The notes: generated by a model not told the origin, from the letters alone. DNA of 25,032 nt from Clostridia bacterium (GCA_017530275.1 JAFXMP010000217.1:1-25032); one strand, 5' to 3'; counted from the stretch's first letter, positions 15,411-24,783 are shown. Made by a program: numbers and translations.

Positions 15411-16470
15411 TTTCACCATCGGGGACAAGCTGAAAGTCACCCTGTTCGGCCAGTCCCACGGCCCGGCCATCGGCTGCGTCATCGACGGCTTTCCGGTAGG
15501 AAAGCGCATCGATTGGGACGCGGTAAACGCTTTTATGGCCCGACGGGCACCCGGTCAAAATGCCTGGAGCACCCTAAGGAAGGAAGCGGACGCGCCGGAG
15601 GTTTTATCCGGCCTGAATGTGGACGGCCTCACCTGCGGCGCGCCCATTGCCGCCGTGATCCGGAACACCAACCAGCACTCCGGGGATTATCCCGATCTGC
15701 TGAACGTTCCCAGGCCCGGCCACGCGGATTACGCGGCGGGCGTGAAATACGGCCCCGCCTGGGATTTTCGGGGCGGCGGGCAGTTCTCCGGGCGGCTGAC
15801 GGCCCCCCTGTGCTTTGCCGGGGCCCTGTGCCTGCAATGGCTGGTGGAAAGAAATATCCAAATCGCCGCCCACATCGCCCGCGTCGGAAGCATTTGGGAC
15901 GCCGTGCCGGACACTGTAAAGCCTGTTTTTCCCCTGTATGAAACCGGCGCTTTTCCTGTGATCGACCCGGAAAAGGGCAAGGCCATGCAGAAGGAAATAG
16001 AGCAGGCGAAGCAAGCGGGGGACAGCGTGGACGGGGCGGTGCGCTGCATTGTCACCGGGTTCCCGGCGGGCGTGGGCGGGCCGTACTTCGGCGGGCTGGA
16101 AGGCAAATTGAGCTATGCGCTGTTCGGCATCCCCGCCGTGAAGGGAGTTCAATTCGGAGACACCCAGCCCCACGGCAGCGAGAACAACGACGCTTTCTGT
16201 ATGGAAAATGGTGCTGTGTCCACCGTCACCAACCACTGCGCCGGCATCCTGGGCGGCATTTCCAATGGCATGCCCCTGCATTTCACCCTGTCCTTTAAGC
16301 CCACCCCCTCCATCGCTAAAGCACAGCAAACTGTGGATTTGAAAGAGAAGAAAGAAACAGCGCTTGCGATCCGGGGCCGCCACGACCCCTGCGTGGTGCC
16401 CCGGGCCGTGCCCGTGGTGGAGGCTGTGACCGCGATCATCCTCACCGACCTGCTTTTGCAAGGAGCGTAA
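15403..16470 (+). CDS. aroC: Chorismate synthase
   Basis: This enzyme makes chorismate from EPSP using reduced FMN. The start at 15403 gives the usual beginning with FGQSHGPAIGCVIDGFPVG; GGGAGGGAG at 15389-15397 is its binding site, and the upstream in-frame ATG at 15379 lacks one. The protein has 355 residues. Signature blocks are YGPAWDFRGGGQFSGR (a variant of the usual YGxxDxRGGGxxSGR), NHCAGILGGISNGMPL near the flavin site and RGRHDPCVVPRAVPVVEA near the C-terminus. It is followed after 2 bases by chorismate mutase, so product and next enzyme are made together. Confidence 0.95.
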   Translation: MADFTIGDKLKVTLFGQSHGPAIGCVIDGFPVGKRIDWDAVNAFMARRAPGQNAWSTLRKEADAPEVLSGLNVDGLTCGAPIAAVIRNTNQHSGDYPDLLNVPRPGHADYAAGVKYGPAWDFRGGGQFSGRLTAPLCFAGALCLQWLVERNIQIAAHIARVGSIWDAVPDTVKPVFPLYETGAFPVIDPEKGKAMQKEIEQAKQAGDSVDGAVRCIVTGFPAGVGGPYFGGLEGKLSYALFGIPAVKGVQFGDTQPHGSENNDAFCMENGAVSTVTNHCAGILGGISNGMPLHFTLSFKPTPSIAKAQQTVDLKEKKETALAIRGRHDPCVVPRAVPVVEAVTAIILTDLLLQGA

Positions 16471-16472
16471 GT

Positions 16473-16754
16473 ATGGAACTGAATTTACAGAAGATCCGGG
16501 AAGAATTAGACGGGATCGACGATCAGATGATCGATTTATTCGCCCGCCGCATGCGGTTGGTTTCCGACGTGGCGGCCTACAAAAAGGAAAACGGCCTGCC
16601 CATCCTGGACGCCGGACGGGAAAGCCGGATACTGGATCGGCTGGGCGGAAAAGCAGGGGAGGATCTGGCGCCTTACGCCCGCCGCGTATATGAAACGATA
16701 TTCGCCGTCAGCCGGGAATATCAGGCCAAACAATTCAAGGATGGGGAAACGTAA
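16473..16754 (+). CDS. Chorismate mutase, AroQ-type (monofunctional)
   Basis: This 93-residue all-helical AroQ-class enzyme rearranges chorismate to prephenate. It shows the family pattern: IREELDGIDDQMIDLFARRM, with Arg in the first helix and the ArgArg pair in the long helix, then DVAAYKKENGLPILDAGRE with the active-site Lys and Asp/Arg/Glu block, and a closing helix with Arg and Gln (AVSREYQAKQ). It is not fused to a prephenate dehydratase or DAHP synthase. The spacing to aroC and to aroE is 2 bases on each side. Confidence 0.92.
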   Translation: MELNLQKIREELDGIDDQMIDLFARRMRLVSDVAAYKKENGLPILDAGRESRILDRLGGKAGEDLAPYARRVYETIFAVSREYQAKQFKDGET

Positions 16755-16756
16755 CG

Positions 16757-18025
16757 ATGGAATACGGCTTGATCGGCGAGCGCTTGGGCCACAGCTATTC
16801 CCCTCAAATTCACCGGGTATTCGGGTATTACGATTACCAGCTGTACCCCATGACAGGGGAGCAATTGCGGGAAACGCTGAAAAGCAGAGATTTCAAGGGC
16901 CTGAACATCACTATCCCCTATAAAAAGGACGTGCTGCCCTTCTGCGACGAAGTTTCCGACACCGTGCGGGAGGTGGGCAGCGCCAACACCCTGTTTTTCC
17001 AGGACGGAAAGCTCTGCGCGGAAAACACCGATCTGCCCGGCATGCTGTTCATGCTGGACCGGGCGGGCATTTCCCTGACAGAAAAAAAGGTTGTGATTCT
17101 TGGCAGCGGGGGCACGTCCCTGACGGCCCAGGCGGCATGCCGGGTGCGTCAAGCGGCGGAATATATCGTGGTGTCCCGGTCCGGACCCGTGACCTATGAG
17201 GATTTGTACGCCAAGCACACGGACGCGGAAATCATCATTAATTCTACTCCTGTGGGAATGTACCCCCAAAATTTGGAATCGCCGGTGGATATCCGCCGTT
17301 TTCCAAGACTTTTGGGAGTGGCAGACGTGATTTACAACCCGGCGAAAACGGCGCTGCTATTGGAGGCGGAGGAAGCGGGCATTCCCCATATTGACGGATT
17401 ATGGATGCTTGTAGCCCAGGCGTGGCATGCGGCCCGGCTGTTTTTAGGCGAGGATATTCCCGAAGAAAAGATTGCGGAAGCGTATAGAAGCGTGCGTCGG
17501 GAATGCATGAACCTGGTACTGGTGGGCATGCCGGGCAGCGGAAAATCCACTTTGGGACGAGCCGCCGCCGAAAAGCTGAGCAAACGGTTCATCGATCTGG
17601 ACGAAGAAATTGTGAAGCGCTTCGGCCCCATCCCGGAGATTTTCAAAAACCAGGGGGAAGAGGCATTCCGGGACATGGAAAGCGAGATCGTAAAAGCGTA
17701 CGGCAAGGAAAGCGGCTGCGTCATTGCCACCGGGGGCGGGGCCGTGCTGCGAAAAGAAAATATCCGTTCCTTACAGCAGAACGCTATCGTGACCTGGGTG
17801 CGGCGCGGGCTTGCGCAATTAAGCACCGAGGGACGCCCCCTGTCCACCGGCATGGAGGCGCTGAAACAAATGGAACAAGCCCGCTCGCCCCTGTATCGGG
17901 CCTGCGCGGACTTTATGATCGACAATGACGGTATGCTCCACAAAGCCGTCGAGCGGATATTGGAGGGATTTGATGAAGCTGCTGATCCTGAACGGGCCGA
18001 ACCTGAACATGTTGGGCATTCGTGA
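16757..18025 (+). CDS. aroE/aroK: Shikimate dehydrogenase - shikimate kinase fusion (AroE-AroK)
   Basis: This 422-residue bifunctional protein covers two steps of the pathway. Residues 1 to about 248 are AroE: GHSYSPQIH, NITIPYKK with catalytic Lys56, ENTD with Asp92, nucleotide-binding GSGGT (116-120), INSTPVGMYP and DGLWMLVAQA. From Met251 a complete AroK follows: GMPGSGKST, FIDLDEEIV, GEEAFRDMESE, ATGGGAVLR with the standard GGG, lid EGRPLSTG and RSPLYRACADFMID. The reading frame is continuous through the junction with no internal stop, so it is a true fusion. The final 17 residues (from DEAADPERAEPEH on) run past the usual kinase end and are encoded by DNA overlapping the start of aroQ by 53 bases. 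Confidence 0.93.
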   Translation: MEYGLIGERLGHSYSPQIHRVFGYYDYQLYPMTGEQLRETLKSRDFKGLNITIPYKKDVLPFCDEVSDTVREVGSANTLFFQDGKLCAENTDLPGMLFMLDRAGISLTEKKVVILGSGGTSLTAQAACRVRQAAEYIVVSRSGPVTYEDLYAKHTDAEIIINSTPVGMYPQNLESPVDIRRFPRLLGVADVIYNPAKTALLLEAEEAGIPHIDGLWMLVAQAWHAARLFLGEDIPEEKIAEAYRSVRRECMNLVLVGMPGSGKSTLGRAAAEKLSKRFIDLDEEIVKRFGPIPEIFKNQGEEAFRDMESEIVKAYGKESGCVIATGGGAVLRKENIRSLQQNAIVTWVRRGLAQLSTEGRPLSTGMEALKQMEQARSPLYRACADFMIDNDGMLHKAVERILEGFDEAADPERAEPEHVGHS

Positions 18026-18413
18026 AAAGCACCTGTACGGCGCGAAGACCTATGAAGATTTGCAGTTGTATCTTTTGAAAAAGGCTCGGGAATTGGATAT
18101 AGACATGGATATATACCAGAGCAATCACGAAGGAGACCTGGTAGACAAAATCCAGGGCGCCTATGGGCAAATGGACGGCATCATCATCAACCCCGCCGCC
18201 TATACCCATACCTCCGTGGCCATCCTGGACGCCTTGAAAGCGGTGAACCTTCCCGCCGCCGAAGTGCACCTGACGGACATCACCAAGCGGGAGTCCTTCC
18301 GCCAGATCAGCTACGCCGGCATGGCCTGCCAGGCTCACTTCATAGGCTTAGGCTTTGAGGGCTACGGCAAAGCGCTGGAATGGATGAAGGAACAAATCGA
18401 AAAAAGTGAATAA
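17973..18413 (+). CDS. aroQ: 3-dehydroquinate dehydratase, type II
   Basis: This enzyme dehydrates 3-dehydroquinate to 3-dehydroshikimate. The 146-residue protein is the typical length of the dodecameric type II enzyme. Motifs are LILNGPNLNMLGIRE with the lid Arg, HLYG with the catalytic Tyr, QSNHEGDLVDKIQ, INPAAYTHTSVAILDAL and EVHLTDITKRESFRQISYAG with the active-site His. The last block reads TDITKRE instead of the more common SNIxxRE. The ATG at 17973 follows GGAGGG (17962-17967) at good spacing, so the gene starts inside the end of aroE-aroK. It is the last gene of the cluster and converges on mnmM. Confidence 0.95.
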   Translation: MKLLILNGPNLNMLGIREKHLYGAKTYEDLQLYLLKKARELDIDMDIYQSNHEGDLVDKIQGAYGQMDGIIINPAAYTHTSVAILDALKAVNLPAAEVHLTDITKRESFRQISYAGMACQAHFIGLGFEGYGKALEWMKEQIEKSE

Positions 18414-18434
18414 ACGAAAAGAGCTGTTGCGATT

Positions 18435-19013
18435 TTATTTGGCATTTTGCTGTTTTTGTATTACAAAGCATTCTGGCGCGCCGGGGCCTGCGTTGAGGAA
18501 TTCTTGATGCAGTACGTTGAACCGCTGAGGAGGCAAGGCGGAGAGAAAATCGGTGAGTGCCGCCCTTTCCCGATCGCCTTCCGAATGGCCGGGATAGGCG
18601 CAGATCACCAGTACGCCCATGGGTTTCAGCAGCGAAAGGACGCTTTCAACGGCTTTCAGTGTGGTTTCCCAATGGGTTGTGACGCTGTGATCGCCTCCCG
18701 GAAGCCAGCCTAAATTGAATACTGTGGCAGAAATGGGAAAAGAAACCTTTTCTCTCATATACTCGTGTCCCAAGCAGAAAAGGGAGGCACGAGAAAGAAC
18801 GCCTGCTTCCTCCAGGCGTTTTTTCGTGTTTTCCACGGCCTGCGCCTGCACGTCAAAGGCGTACACCCGGCCCGCTTCGCCCACCAATTGGCACAGAAAC
18901 AGGGTATCGCGGCCGTTGCCCATGGTGGCGTCTATTACTGTGTCGCCAGGTGAAATGGCCTGGCGTAGAATATCCGCCGCCAGATAGCGGGCGGAACGCA
19001 GTTCATAGGACAT
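18435..19013 (-). CDS. mnmM: tRNA (mnm5s2U34) methyltransferase MnmM (YtqB family)
   Basis: This 192-residue class I SAM methyltransferase has VIDATMGNGRDTLFL (residues 26-40) as the SAM-binding loop and FNLGWLPGGDHSVTT as the family-specific catalytic block. These match the pfam06962 'rRNA methylase' family containing B. subtilis YtqB, which is known to methylate the wobble uridine modification of tRNA (MnmM). Its start is 9 bases after the pyrB stop, with GAGG upstream, so it is probably translated from the pyrB transcript. The annotation as MnmM rests on family resemblance read by eye. Older databases call it a putative rRNA methylase. Confidence 0.8.
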   Translation of the reverse strand: MSYELRSARYLAADILRQAISPGDTVIDATMGNGRDTLFLCQLVGEAGRVYAFDVQAQAVENTKKRLEEAGVLSRASLFCLGHEYMREKVSFPISATVFNLGWLPGGDHSVTTHWETTLKAVESVLSLLKPMGVLVICAYPGHSEGDRERAALTDFLSALPPQRFNVLHQEFLNAGPGAPECFVIQKQQNAK

Positions 19014-19022
19014 ATTGACCTC

Positions 19023-20123
19023 TTATACCTGCTCCATTTCGCAGTAGGCGCAGTAATACCGGGTGGGGATGCGGGTGGGCACGCCCTGCACCGTGATCTG
19101 GTGCACGGGATAGAACAGGGGCTCCAGGCCCTGTTCAGTGGAGGAAATGCAGCGGGGATTCTTGCACTGCCTGCCCGTGGTGATTTTCACGGGGCCGGGC
19201 TTCTCCGGCAGGTCCCTTTCGGCCAGGAGCTTTAAGATCAGGGCCTTGCGCATGATCTTGCCGTACATCACTTGCTTGAAATAGCAGGCGCGGGGATCAT
19301 TGTCCACCTTCACGTCGATTTCGTTGACTCTGGGCAGGGGGTGCATCACGATCATGTCTTTGGGGGCCATGCGCATTTTTTCTTCGTCCAGGATATAACT
19401 GTCTTTGAGGCGCAGGTATTCTTCCACGCTGAAAAACCGCTCCTGCTGGATGCGGGTCATATACAAGGCGTCCAGGCCTACGATTTCTTCTTCCAGGGAT
19501 TCCGCTTCCCGGTAGGGGGCCTGGGCTTCCTTTAAGGCGTTAATGATCCCGGCAGGCACACGAAGTTCCTGAGGGGAAATCAGCACGAATTCATTGCCGG
19601 GATAGCGAATGAGGGCTTCAATCAGGGAATGCACCGTGCGGCCAAATTTCAAATCGCCGCACAGGCCGATTCTTAAATGATCCAGCCGGCCCTTTTCCTT
19701 TTTCAGGGTCATGAGGTCCGCCAAAGTTTGGGTGGGATGGTAATGCCCGCCGTCGCCCGCGTTGATCACCGGAACGGTGGTGGACTGTACCGCGGCAAAG
19801 GGCGCGCCCTCCAGGGGATGGCGCATGGCGATGATATCGGCGTAGCAGCTCACGGTGCGTACCGTGTCTTTCACGCTTTCGCCCTTGGAAGCGGAACTGC
19901 TGCTGGCCCCGGCAAAGCCCAATACCTGGCCGCCCAGTTCCCACATAGCTGCCTCAAAGGACAGGCGCGTGCGAGTGCTGGGTTCAAAAAACAGAGTGGC
20001 CAGTTTTTTCCCTTCCATGCGGTGAGCATACGCCTCAGGGTTTACTTCGATATCCGCCGCTGACGACAGCAATTCATCCAGTTCCTCCACCGTAAGATCG
20101 GTAATACTTAGTAAATGGCGCAT
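19023..20123 (-). CDS. pyrB: Aspartate carbamoyltransferase with fused PyrI-type zinc ribbon
   Basis: This enzyme joins carbamoyl phosphate and aspartate in pyrimidine synthesis. The 366-residue protein has a normal catalytic chain to about residue 305: [13 protein letters not shown] (45-57, carbamoyl phosphate loop), SKGES (79-83), HPTQTLAD (129-136), TRIQQERF and [11 protein letters not shown] (260-270). It is followed by about 60 residues with four cysteines, Cys320, Cys325, Cys358 and Cys361 (CX4C and CX2C). E. coli PyrI has the same CX4C...CX2C zinc arrangement. The nucleotide-binding allosteric domain of PyrI is absent and no pyrI gene is adjacent. The start at 20123 follows GGGAGG. Longer in-frame starts lack a binding site. 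Confidence 0.93.
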   Translation of the reverse strand: MRHLLSITDLTVEELDELLSSAADIEVNPEAYAHRMEGKKLATLFFEPSTRTRLSFEAAMWELGGQVLGFAGASSSSASKGESVKDTVRTVSCYADIIAMRHPLEGAPFAAVQSTTVPVINAGDGGHYHPTQTLADLMTLKKEKGRLDHLRIGLCGDLKFGRTVHSLIEALIRYPGNEFVLISPQELRVPAGIINALKEAQAPYREAESLEEEIVGLDALYMTRIQQERFFSVEEYLRLKDSYILDEEKMRMAPKDMIVMHPLPRVNEIDVKVDNDPRACYFKQVMYGKIMRKALILKLLAERDLPEKPGPVKITTGRQCKNPRCISSTEQGLEPLFYPVHQITVQGVPTRIPTRYYCAYCEMEQV

Positions 20124-20229
20124 GATCGGCCTCCCTTGCTTTTTATCCTCGGTATGACGCCACGAAGGTTTCCATATGTTATCGGCCATAGGGTCGCCGG
20201 GATGGAGTGCGTTGCTTTCTACATTAATT

Positions 20230-20258
20230 ATTGTAGCATGAAAAACTTCAATCTGCAA
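20230..20258 (-). promoter_or_regulatory. Promoter of pyrB
   Basis: On the minus strand: TTGCAG (20258-20253), a 17-base spacer ending in TGC (extended -10), and TACAAT (20235-20230). The start site should lie near 20223, leaving a 5' leader of about 100 bases. I find no convincing PyrR-type or terminator hairpin in that leader. The remaining sequence up to cvpA (about 20259-20380) shows nothing I can name. Confidence 0.75.
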
Positions 20259-20384
20259 GCCGTTCCAGGTTCGCAAAATCCAAGTAATTCAAGGATCTTC
20301 GAGTTTTATACGGGTATTCAAGTATACGGTGCATTCGGAGGGATGTGGGCTAAAACCTGCCATCTACGCTATTTCCCTAAATTG

Positions 20385-20410
20385 AAAAAAATGGCTGCCC
20401 ACAGGCAGCC
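20385..20410 (-). terminator. Intrinsic terminator after cvpA
   Basis: On the minus strand GGCTGCC (20410-20404) pairs perfectly with GGCAGCC (20399-20393) around a TGTG loop, followed by ATTTTTTT (20392-20385). It lies 14 bases past the cvpA stop and separates the lepA/cvpA unit from pyrB. Confidence 0.9.
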
Positions 20411-20423
20411 TTGAAAAGAAGAA

Positions 20424-21149
20424 TTAAAACTTGATTCGTCCGGCAATCACTTGGGCAATGAAACCGTCGCTTTGGAATATAGGGGCCAAGGTGCTTTGGG
20501 CAAGAATGTCGTTGAAGGCGTCCATGGGAATGATAGTGCTGAGGATCGGTACGAGCAGGAAAATAACGTACAGCACAAGACCGCCGCGGATCAGCCCGAA
20601 TATGCCGCCTGCCAGCCAATCCATCTGCTTGAGCAGCGGCAGTTTGAATACGTTCTGGATCAGGCTTACCACTACGGACAGCAACAGATAGCACAGAGCG
20701 TAAACTGCGATAAAACACAGGATGTTGATTGCCACGGCCACAACAGTATTAGACACATAATCGTTCACTGTGGTCAGCCCCGTGCCCTCGAACGTTTGGT
20801 TTTTCAGATTGCTGCGCAGAATGGAGGAAATAGATTCAGGCAGGGTCACGCTGTCCAGCACCTGTTGGATCACTCCATCTGTAAGCTGACTGACCGGTGT
20901 GGATGCCAAGCTGTAATCGCCAACCCGGGTCACGGCGTCGGTGTAAGTAGCCAGGGTGGAAGATACCCCCTGACTTTTACTAATCAGATCGGCCAGTTTG
21001 GGGCCGTAGGCAAAGGCTACCAGCACCGAAATCAGGCAACAGGCCACAGACAGCAGGGTATGGATAAAGCCGCGGTAAAGGCCATACACTACGCTGGCAA
21101 CCATGATCACAAGGATCACGATATCGATGACGTTCATGCTGATGTTCAT
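20424..21149 (-). CDS. CvpA-family membrane protein
   Basis: This 241-residue integral membrane protein opens with MNVIDIVILVIMVASVVYGLYRGF, a CvpA-family hallmark: a first helix with the small-residue/Gly-Tyr-Arg-Gly end. Four hydrophobic segments are visible, near residues 5-25, 29-48, 130-160 and 185-215. A hydrophilic external stretch lies between the second and third. The start is preceded by GGGAGG. E. coli CvpA is needed for colicin V export and in other bacteria supports envelope homeostasis, but its molecular action is unknown. It is 79 bases downstream of lepA on the same strand, with no terminator seen between them. Confidence 0.85.
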   Translation of the reverse strand: MNISMNVIDIVILVIMVASVVYGLYRGFIHTLLSVACCLISVLVAFAYGPKLADLISKSQGVSSTLATYTDAVTRVGDYSLASTPVSQLTDGVIQQVLDSVTLPESISSILRSNLKNQTFEGTGLTTVNDYVSNTVVAVAINILCFIAVYALCYLLLSVVVSLIQNVFKLPLLKQMDWLAGGIFGLIRGGLVLYVIFLLVPILSTIIPMDAFNDILAQSTLAPIFQSDGFIAQVIAGRIKF

Positions 21150-21228
21150 TCCGTTCCTCCCGAAATAAGCGCTATTTTCTTACATAACGTAAGTGAGCAC
21201 GTTTTTCTTCCAACAAAATACAGGAGCA

Positions 21229-23034
<1,806 letters not shown>

Positions 23035-23066
23035 AGGCGTTTCCTCCTTGCTGTTTCAACGCTGTT

Positions 23067-23095
23067 ATTATAATGGATATACGATAAAAACGCAA
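23067..23095 (-). promoter_or_regulatory. Promoter of lepA
   Basis: On the minus strand: TTGCGT (23095-23090), a 17-base spacer and a perfect TATAAT (23072-23067). The start site would be near 23060, about 25 bases before the GTG start. Confidence 0.8.
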
Positions 23096-23130
23096 ACAAA
23101 ATATGCGCGTGGCAGAATGATTTGCGCAGC

Positions 23131-23161
23131 ATAAAACCCCTGCGGTATATGGCGCAGGGGT
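23131..23161 (-). terminator. Intrinsic terminator after the transglutaminase-like gene
   Basis: On the minus strand ACCCCTGCG (23161-23153) pairs perfectly with CGCAGGGGT (23144-23136) around an 8-base loop, then TTTAT. It lies 17 bases past the stop and isolates that gene from lepA. There is no T-tract on the plus side, so it acts in one direction. Confidence 0.85.
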
Positions 23162-23177
23162 GCAAAAACAGAAAGAA

Positions 23178-24536
23178 TCAGAATATTTCCACGGACAGCA
23201 CTTCATGATTGCTATCGATCAGGCGACCGGGCACGGGTCCATCGTCCCATTCCGCTTCTCCGTCCTGATTATCATAGGGATCATAGCGCAGATGCTTGGA
23301 GGGGATAAAGAAATCATGCTGGTATTCCGCGTTTGCGGGCATGCGGTAGGGGTCCAGATTTCCGAAGTAAAAATTCCAGCGTTCTTCGTTTCCGTGCCGA
23401 TAAGCGCCGCCGCCATAAGAAGGATCAGCAAACAGCCAGCCAAAGGGGGCTACGTAGAATTGGGCCCAGTCATGCGCTCCGGCGTCACCCGGTTCCGCTG
23501 TGATCCCGCTTTGCCACCGTGCGGGCACGCCAGCGATGCGGCATAGGGTAATGAACAGCAGGGCCTGCACGCCGCAGTCTCCCTTCATGCTTGAAGCGCC
23601 GTATTCCGGCACATTGGGCATGGTCATGTAAGCGCGCATGAAGGAATAGATCATTTTGGTGGTAATGAAATCATAAATCTTCCGCGCTTTGAGAAGCGGA
23701 TTTGTTTCTACGCCGACGATCTCATCGCACAGCATGCGCAGATACGGCGTAAAGACAATATGCGGCGGGTACTCTTCCGTATAAAAAGTGGGCTGCTGAT
23801 CAAATACTTTGGCGGGATCGGGGTCATTATAGCGCATGTGGGTTTCGTAGGTGTACTCAACAAAAAACGGCTTGTCCGGCACCGCGTGGAAGCACACTGT
23901 CCGATGGGGAAAATCTGGCGGCGCAATAACGGCGTCATCATGGCTCAGCTTTACGATCTGGAAGTTCTTCACCTGTGCGTATTCCATGGGAATAGGCAAA
24001 TGAACCCATACGGGCTGACGCTTCTTTTCTTCCGGCGGCTGGATGGATAATTCCGTGCGCATATGAAACCGCGCATTCATCTGTCCCCGTTTTTTCATTT
24101 CGGCAACGGCTTCGTTCAGCAGCGCTTCATGGGCTTTCGCGGGCTCCAGTCTGTGCGGGTCTATTACCCGATTGGCGTAGGAAGGCCGGGTTTTGATCAG
24201 ATTGTTCAGGAAATTATTTTTATATTTTACTTCACCGTTGATATAAGCCCATTCCACGGCGTCGTCATCCCGAAGCGTATCCAATTCTTCCTTTGAAAAA
24301 TCCCCGAAACAGGCGCGCAGCTGGCGCAAAGCGCTTTCTTCATCATGAGGATAGGCCCGAGGCCATAGCGCCATGATTTCCTTTTCGAGCCGCAGCCGTT
24401 CCTTGAGCGCCCAAGGGATATCTTTTTTCAATTTTCGGTCGATCACGCGGTTCAGCCTGTCTATATCGCCGTAATATTTCAGTTTCAGCACGTCCTCCGG
24501 CAGGGGGACGGCCAGACATTTCAAATCGTACCGCAT
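23178..24536 (-). CDS. Transglutaminase-like domain protein
   Basis: This 452-residue protein has a cysteine-protease-type transglutaminase core in its C-terminal half: MKGDCGVQALLFITL with Cys321, AHDWAQFYV with His355 and LFADPSYGG with Asp371, a complete catalytic triad. Residues 1 to about 270 are a long N-terminal part rich in charged helices and then beta-like strands, which I do not recognise. There is no signal peptide, so a cytoplasmic peptidase or amidase function seems more likely than protein crosslinking. AAAGGAGG precedes the ATG. A stem of AGGATTT and AAATCCT (24558-24564 and 24580-24586) lies just upstream of the binding site. I found no convincing promoter. Confidence 0.8.
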   Translation of the reverse strand: MRYDLKCLAVPLPEDVLKLKYYGDIDRLNRVIDRKLKKDIPWALKERLRLEKEIMALWPRAYPHDEESALRQLRACFGDFSKEELDTLRDDDAVEWAYINGEVKYKNNFLNNLIKTRPSYANRVIDPHRLEPAKAHEALLNEAVAEMKKRGQMNARFHMRTELSIQPPEEKKRQPVWVHLPIPMEYAQVKNFQIVKLSHDDAVIAPPDFPHRTVCFHAVPDKPFFVEYTYETHMRYNDPDPAKVFDQQPTFYTEEYPPHIVFTPYLRMLCDEIVGVETNPLLKARKIYDFITTKMIYSFMRAYMTMPNVPEYGASSMKGDCGVQALLFITLCRIAGVPARWQSGITAEPGDAGAHDWAQFYVAPFGWLFADPSYGGGAYRHGNEERWNFYFGNLDPYRMPANAEYQHDFFIPSKHLRYDPYDNQDGEAEWDDGPVPGRLIDSNHEVLSVEIF

Positions 24537-24615
24537 ACACGCGCCTCCTTTTTCAGAAGGATTTCTGCCGGAAACAAAAAAATCCTGCCGCCCGGGAAAA
24601 TTTTCACCGGAAGTG

Positions 24616-24644
24616 TTGACAATATAGGAAGAATTGGTTAAAAT
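24616..24644 (+). promoter_or_regulatory. Strong promoter of tRNA-Gly and tuf
   Basis: Consensus TTGACA (24616-24621), a 17-base spacer and TAAAAT (24639-24644). The start would be near 24651, 5 bases before the mature tRNA. Just upstream is an AT-palindrome GAAAATTTTC (24596-24605) flanked by CCGG on each side; it could be an UP-like element or an operator, but this is uncertain. Confidence 0.85.
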
Positions 24645-24655
24645 AATGAATGCTT

Positions 24656-24729
24656 GCGGGTGTAGTTCAATGGCAGAACTTCAGCTTCCCAAGCTGACCA
24701 CGTGGGTTCGATTCCCATCACCCGCTCCA
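24656..24729 (+). tRNA. tRNA-Gly (anticodon CCC)
   Basis: A complete cloverleaf reads by eye: acceptor stem GCGGGTG (24656-24662) with CACCCGC (24719-24725), D-stem GTTC/GAAC, anticodon stem TCAGC/GCTGA with loop TTCCCAA (anticodon CCC at 24688-24690), a 4-base variable region, T-arm GTGGG/CCCAT with loop TTCGATT, discriminator T and an encoded CCA (24727-24729). Total 74 bases. It reads GGG codons. It is the first gene after a strong promoter and precedes tuf without a terminator. Confidence 0.95.
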
Positions 24730-24734
24730 CTGCT

Positions 24735-24783
24735 ATGCCTGATTTCCAAGGCATGGAGGAGACCCACCGGCTGGATATGCCGG
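24735..24783 (+). other. Two stem-loops in the tRNA-tuf spacer
   Basis: ATGCCT (24735-24740) pairs with AGGCAT (24749-24754), extendable by two pairs, and CCGGC (24767-24771) pairs with GCCGG (24779-24783). No T-run follows either, so they are not terminators. They probably mark or protect RNA processing ends between the tRNA and the tuf message. Confidence 0.5.

Noticed and set aside
20124..20222. Possible PyrR-type or other attenuator in the pyrB leader
   Set aside because: I looked for a terminator with T-run and competing hairpins and found none. The only strong terminator nearby (20385-20410) belongs to cvpA and is upstream of the pyrB promoter.
21150..21228. CTTAC/GTAAG hairpin between lepA and cvpA
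   Set aside because: It has only a 5-base stem without a following T-run, too weak to call a terminator or operator.
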